Below are positions 62,656 to 64,000 of a stretch of 64,000 nucleotides of DNA, piece by piece; positions within the stretch are counted from its first letter, which is position 1; every line of letters begins with the position of its first letter. The notes below the pieces were generated by a model. That model was not told the DNA's origin, made no database searches, and was given only the letters and a program-made list of their open reading frames with translations. Origin of the DNA: Anaerorhabdus sp036641015 (GTDB lineage Bacteria; Bacillota_I; Bacilli_A; Erysipelotrichales; Erysipelotrichaceae); assembly GCF_036641015.1 (NCBI RefSeq), contig NZ_JAVWFO010000002.1, forward strand, positions 15,534 through 79,533. Direction: 5' to 3'. The translations under genes and the position numbers were made by a program.

Positions 62656-63987
62656 ATGCAAAAAAATGATCAATTTATAGGTATTTGTGTTGGATATAAT
62701 ACAGATGGATTAGGTATAGTTAAACATGAAGGATTAGTTTTCTTTGTGAAAAACATTCTTCGTAATGAAGAAGGTAAAATAGTTATAACATCGATGAAGA
62801 AAAATTATGGTTTTGGTAAATGTTTAGAAATTTTAAAACCTAGTGATAATAGAGTACAACCTAATTGTTCAATATATAAAAACTGTGGTGGCTGTCAGTT
62901 ACAACATATGAATAATATTGAACAAAAGTTTTTTAAACATCAAAAGGTAAAAGATTGTTTTAAATCTATTGGACATATGGAACCTTTAATTCATGAACCA
63001 TTAGTTATGGATAATCCCTATCGCTATCGTAATAAAGTGCAAGTACCTATACAATTTAATAATCAAAAACTAGAAGTAGGTTTTTATCGTAATCACACTC
63101 ATGAGATTATTGAATTTGATGACTGTTTAGTTCAAACGGAATGTTCAAATAAAATAGTACAAGAATGCAAATTATTGATACAAAAGTATAATTTAGAGAA
63201 TAATTTCAAACATTTATTAATTAAACATGCTCATCGAACAAATGAAGTAATGGTTGTCTTTATTGTTAATAAGTATCCACTAAAAGGTATTGAAGAGCTT
63301 AAAAATGAGTTATTAACTATGTTTAGTAATATAAAGAGTATACAAGTAAATATAAATCCAAGAGAAGATAACGTAATTTTATCTAATGATGAGGTATCAT
63401 TAACAACAGATAAAGTAATTCAAGAAAAACTTCATGATTTTAAGTTTAATATTTCAAGTAAATCATTTTATCAAATTAATCCTGATCAAACACAAGTGCT
63501 ATATGATAAAGCGATTGAGTATGCAGATATAAATGAAAATGATACCGTAGTGGATTTATATTGCGGGACAGGTACAATTGGTATTTTTGCATCAAGGAAT
63601 GCTTCAAAGGTAATTGGTATAGAAATTGTACCAGAGGCAATCGAAGATGCTAAAAAGAACGCAATGTTAAACAATTGTAATAATATTGAATTTATATGCG
63701 CTGATGCTAAAGATGGTGCAATTGAAATATTGAAACGCAATGAAACTATAGATGTAGTTTTAGTTGATCCTCCAAGAAAAGGATGCGATGAGATTACATT
63801 GGAATCTATTGTAAAAATGAATCCAAAAAGAATAGTTTATGTTTCTTGTGATCCATCAACTCTTGCAAGAGATTGCGCTAGACTTGAACAAATGGGTTAT
63901 CATGTAATTGAAGTTCAACCAGTGGATATGTTTCCGTTTACACATCACGTTGAGACGGTGGTATTGATGTCAAGGGTCGATAAGTAA
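62656..63987 (+). CDS. 23S rRNA (uracil-5-)-methyltransferase, RlmD/RumA family
   Basis: The 443-residue TrmA-class enzyme makes 5-methyluridine in 23S rRNA. It has an N-terminal TRAM domain (residues 1-58) and an iron-sulfur motif with cysteines in CSIYKNCGGCQLQH. The SAM site is VVDLYCGTGTIGIFAS. VLVDPPRKGCDE and the catalytic cysteine region IVYVSCDPSTLARD follow, with PVDMFPFTHHVETV at the C-terminus. Length is full, and the stop lies 13 bases before the window edge. Start 62656 follows TAGGAGAA. Confidence 0.93.
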   Translation: MQKNDQFIGICVGYNTDGLGIVKHEGLVFFVKNILRNEEGKIVITSMKKNYGFGKCLEILKPSDNRVQPNCSIYKNCGGCQLQHMNNIEQKFFKHQKVKDCFKSIGHMEPLIHEPLVMDNPYRYRNKVQVPIQFNNQKLEVGFYRNHTHEIIEFDDCLVQTECSNKIVQECKLLIQKYNLENNFKHLLIKHAHRTNEVMVVFIVNKYPLKGIEELKNELLTMFSNIKSIQVNINPREDNVILSNDEVSLTTDKVIQEKLHDFKFNISSKSFYQINPDQTQVLYDKAIEYADINENDTVVDLYCGTGTIGIFASRNASKVIGIEIVPEAIEDAKKNAMLNNCNNIEFICADAKDGAIEILKRNETIDVVLVDPPRKGCDEITLESIVKMNPKRIVYVSCDPSTLARDCARLEQMGYHVIEVQPVDMFPFTHHVETVVLMSRVDK

Positions 63988-64000
63988 GGGTGCAATAAGA

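Noticed and set aside
1..64000. CRISPR arrays, insertion sequences, tRNA or rRNA genes
   Set aside because: I found no regularly spaced repeats, transposase-like products, tRNA-like T-loop sequences or rRNA segments.

Overview
The window is 64 kb of AT-rich DNA from a Gram-positive, standard-code Bacillota bacterium. TGA is used as a stop and tryptophan is TGG. The gene content suggests an Erysipelotrichia-like, probably gut-associated anaerobe: class III ribonucleotide reductase, lone ECF S components that need a shared ATPase module, a T-box, lipobox lipoproteins, a mollicute-like GatA signature and a compact Tad pilus locus. The taxonomic guess is inference. Almost every gene is closely packed, with clear Shine-Dalgarno sequences and hairpin terminators at unit ends.

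Layout. 1-763: end of a family II pyrophosphatase. 880-6657: complete oligopeptide ABC importer oppABCDF, with a TTGACA-17-TATACT promoter and a hairpin after oppA. 6692-11466: a vitamin B12 region. One cobalamin riboswitch precedes a corrinoid adenosyltransferase-like protein, an ECF S component and a DUF4430 (transcobalamin-like) surface protein. A second, divergent cobalamin-type riboswitch precedes nrdDG.

11484-19626: the most unusual part. An agr-type quorum-sensing set (agrB, LytTR regulator, agrC-like kinase) is bracketed by two matching pairs of direct repeats. Downstream lies a gene whose first 47 codons look like an AgrD autoinducer propeptide fused in frame to a secreted C39-like cysteine-peptidase-fold protein. 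Then come a lipoprotein, a lactococcin-972-like bacteriocin, its FtsX-like membrane partner, its ABC ATPase and a second lipoprotein. I read this as a quorum-sensing-controlled bacteriocin module.

19707-31282: metabolic and RNA-modification genes. They are threonine aldolase, a HAD hydrolase, an aminotransferase, YggS, a PHP protein, a degenerate CapA-like protein, FolT under a THF riboswitch, a U32 pair (TrhP1/TrhP2-like), a SpoU methyltransferase and a PEPCK-like P-loop protein. 31294-34502: a zinc-finger/HTH/DUF2087 regulator behind a 12-bp inverted repeat, a second SpoU methyltransferase, a TfoX-N protein and an MFS exporter. 34562-41577: a reduced Tad/Flp pilus locus ending in a large secreted protein that appears to start at ATT. 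41581-45342: T-box-controlled pheST.

45324-52739: minus-strand membrane glycosyltransferase-like genes, a plus-strand patatin, a VanY peptidase, an RluA-type pseudouridine synthase and an rRNA methyltransferase. 52817-64000: a GNAT protein, pcrA, a reversed SDR gene, ligA-gatCAB, a membrane-anchored protein and an RlmD/RumA-type rRNA uracil methyltransferase. I saw no insertion sequences, CRISPR arrays, tRNA or rRNA genes.
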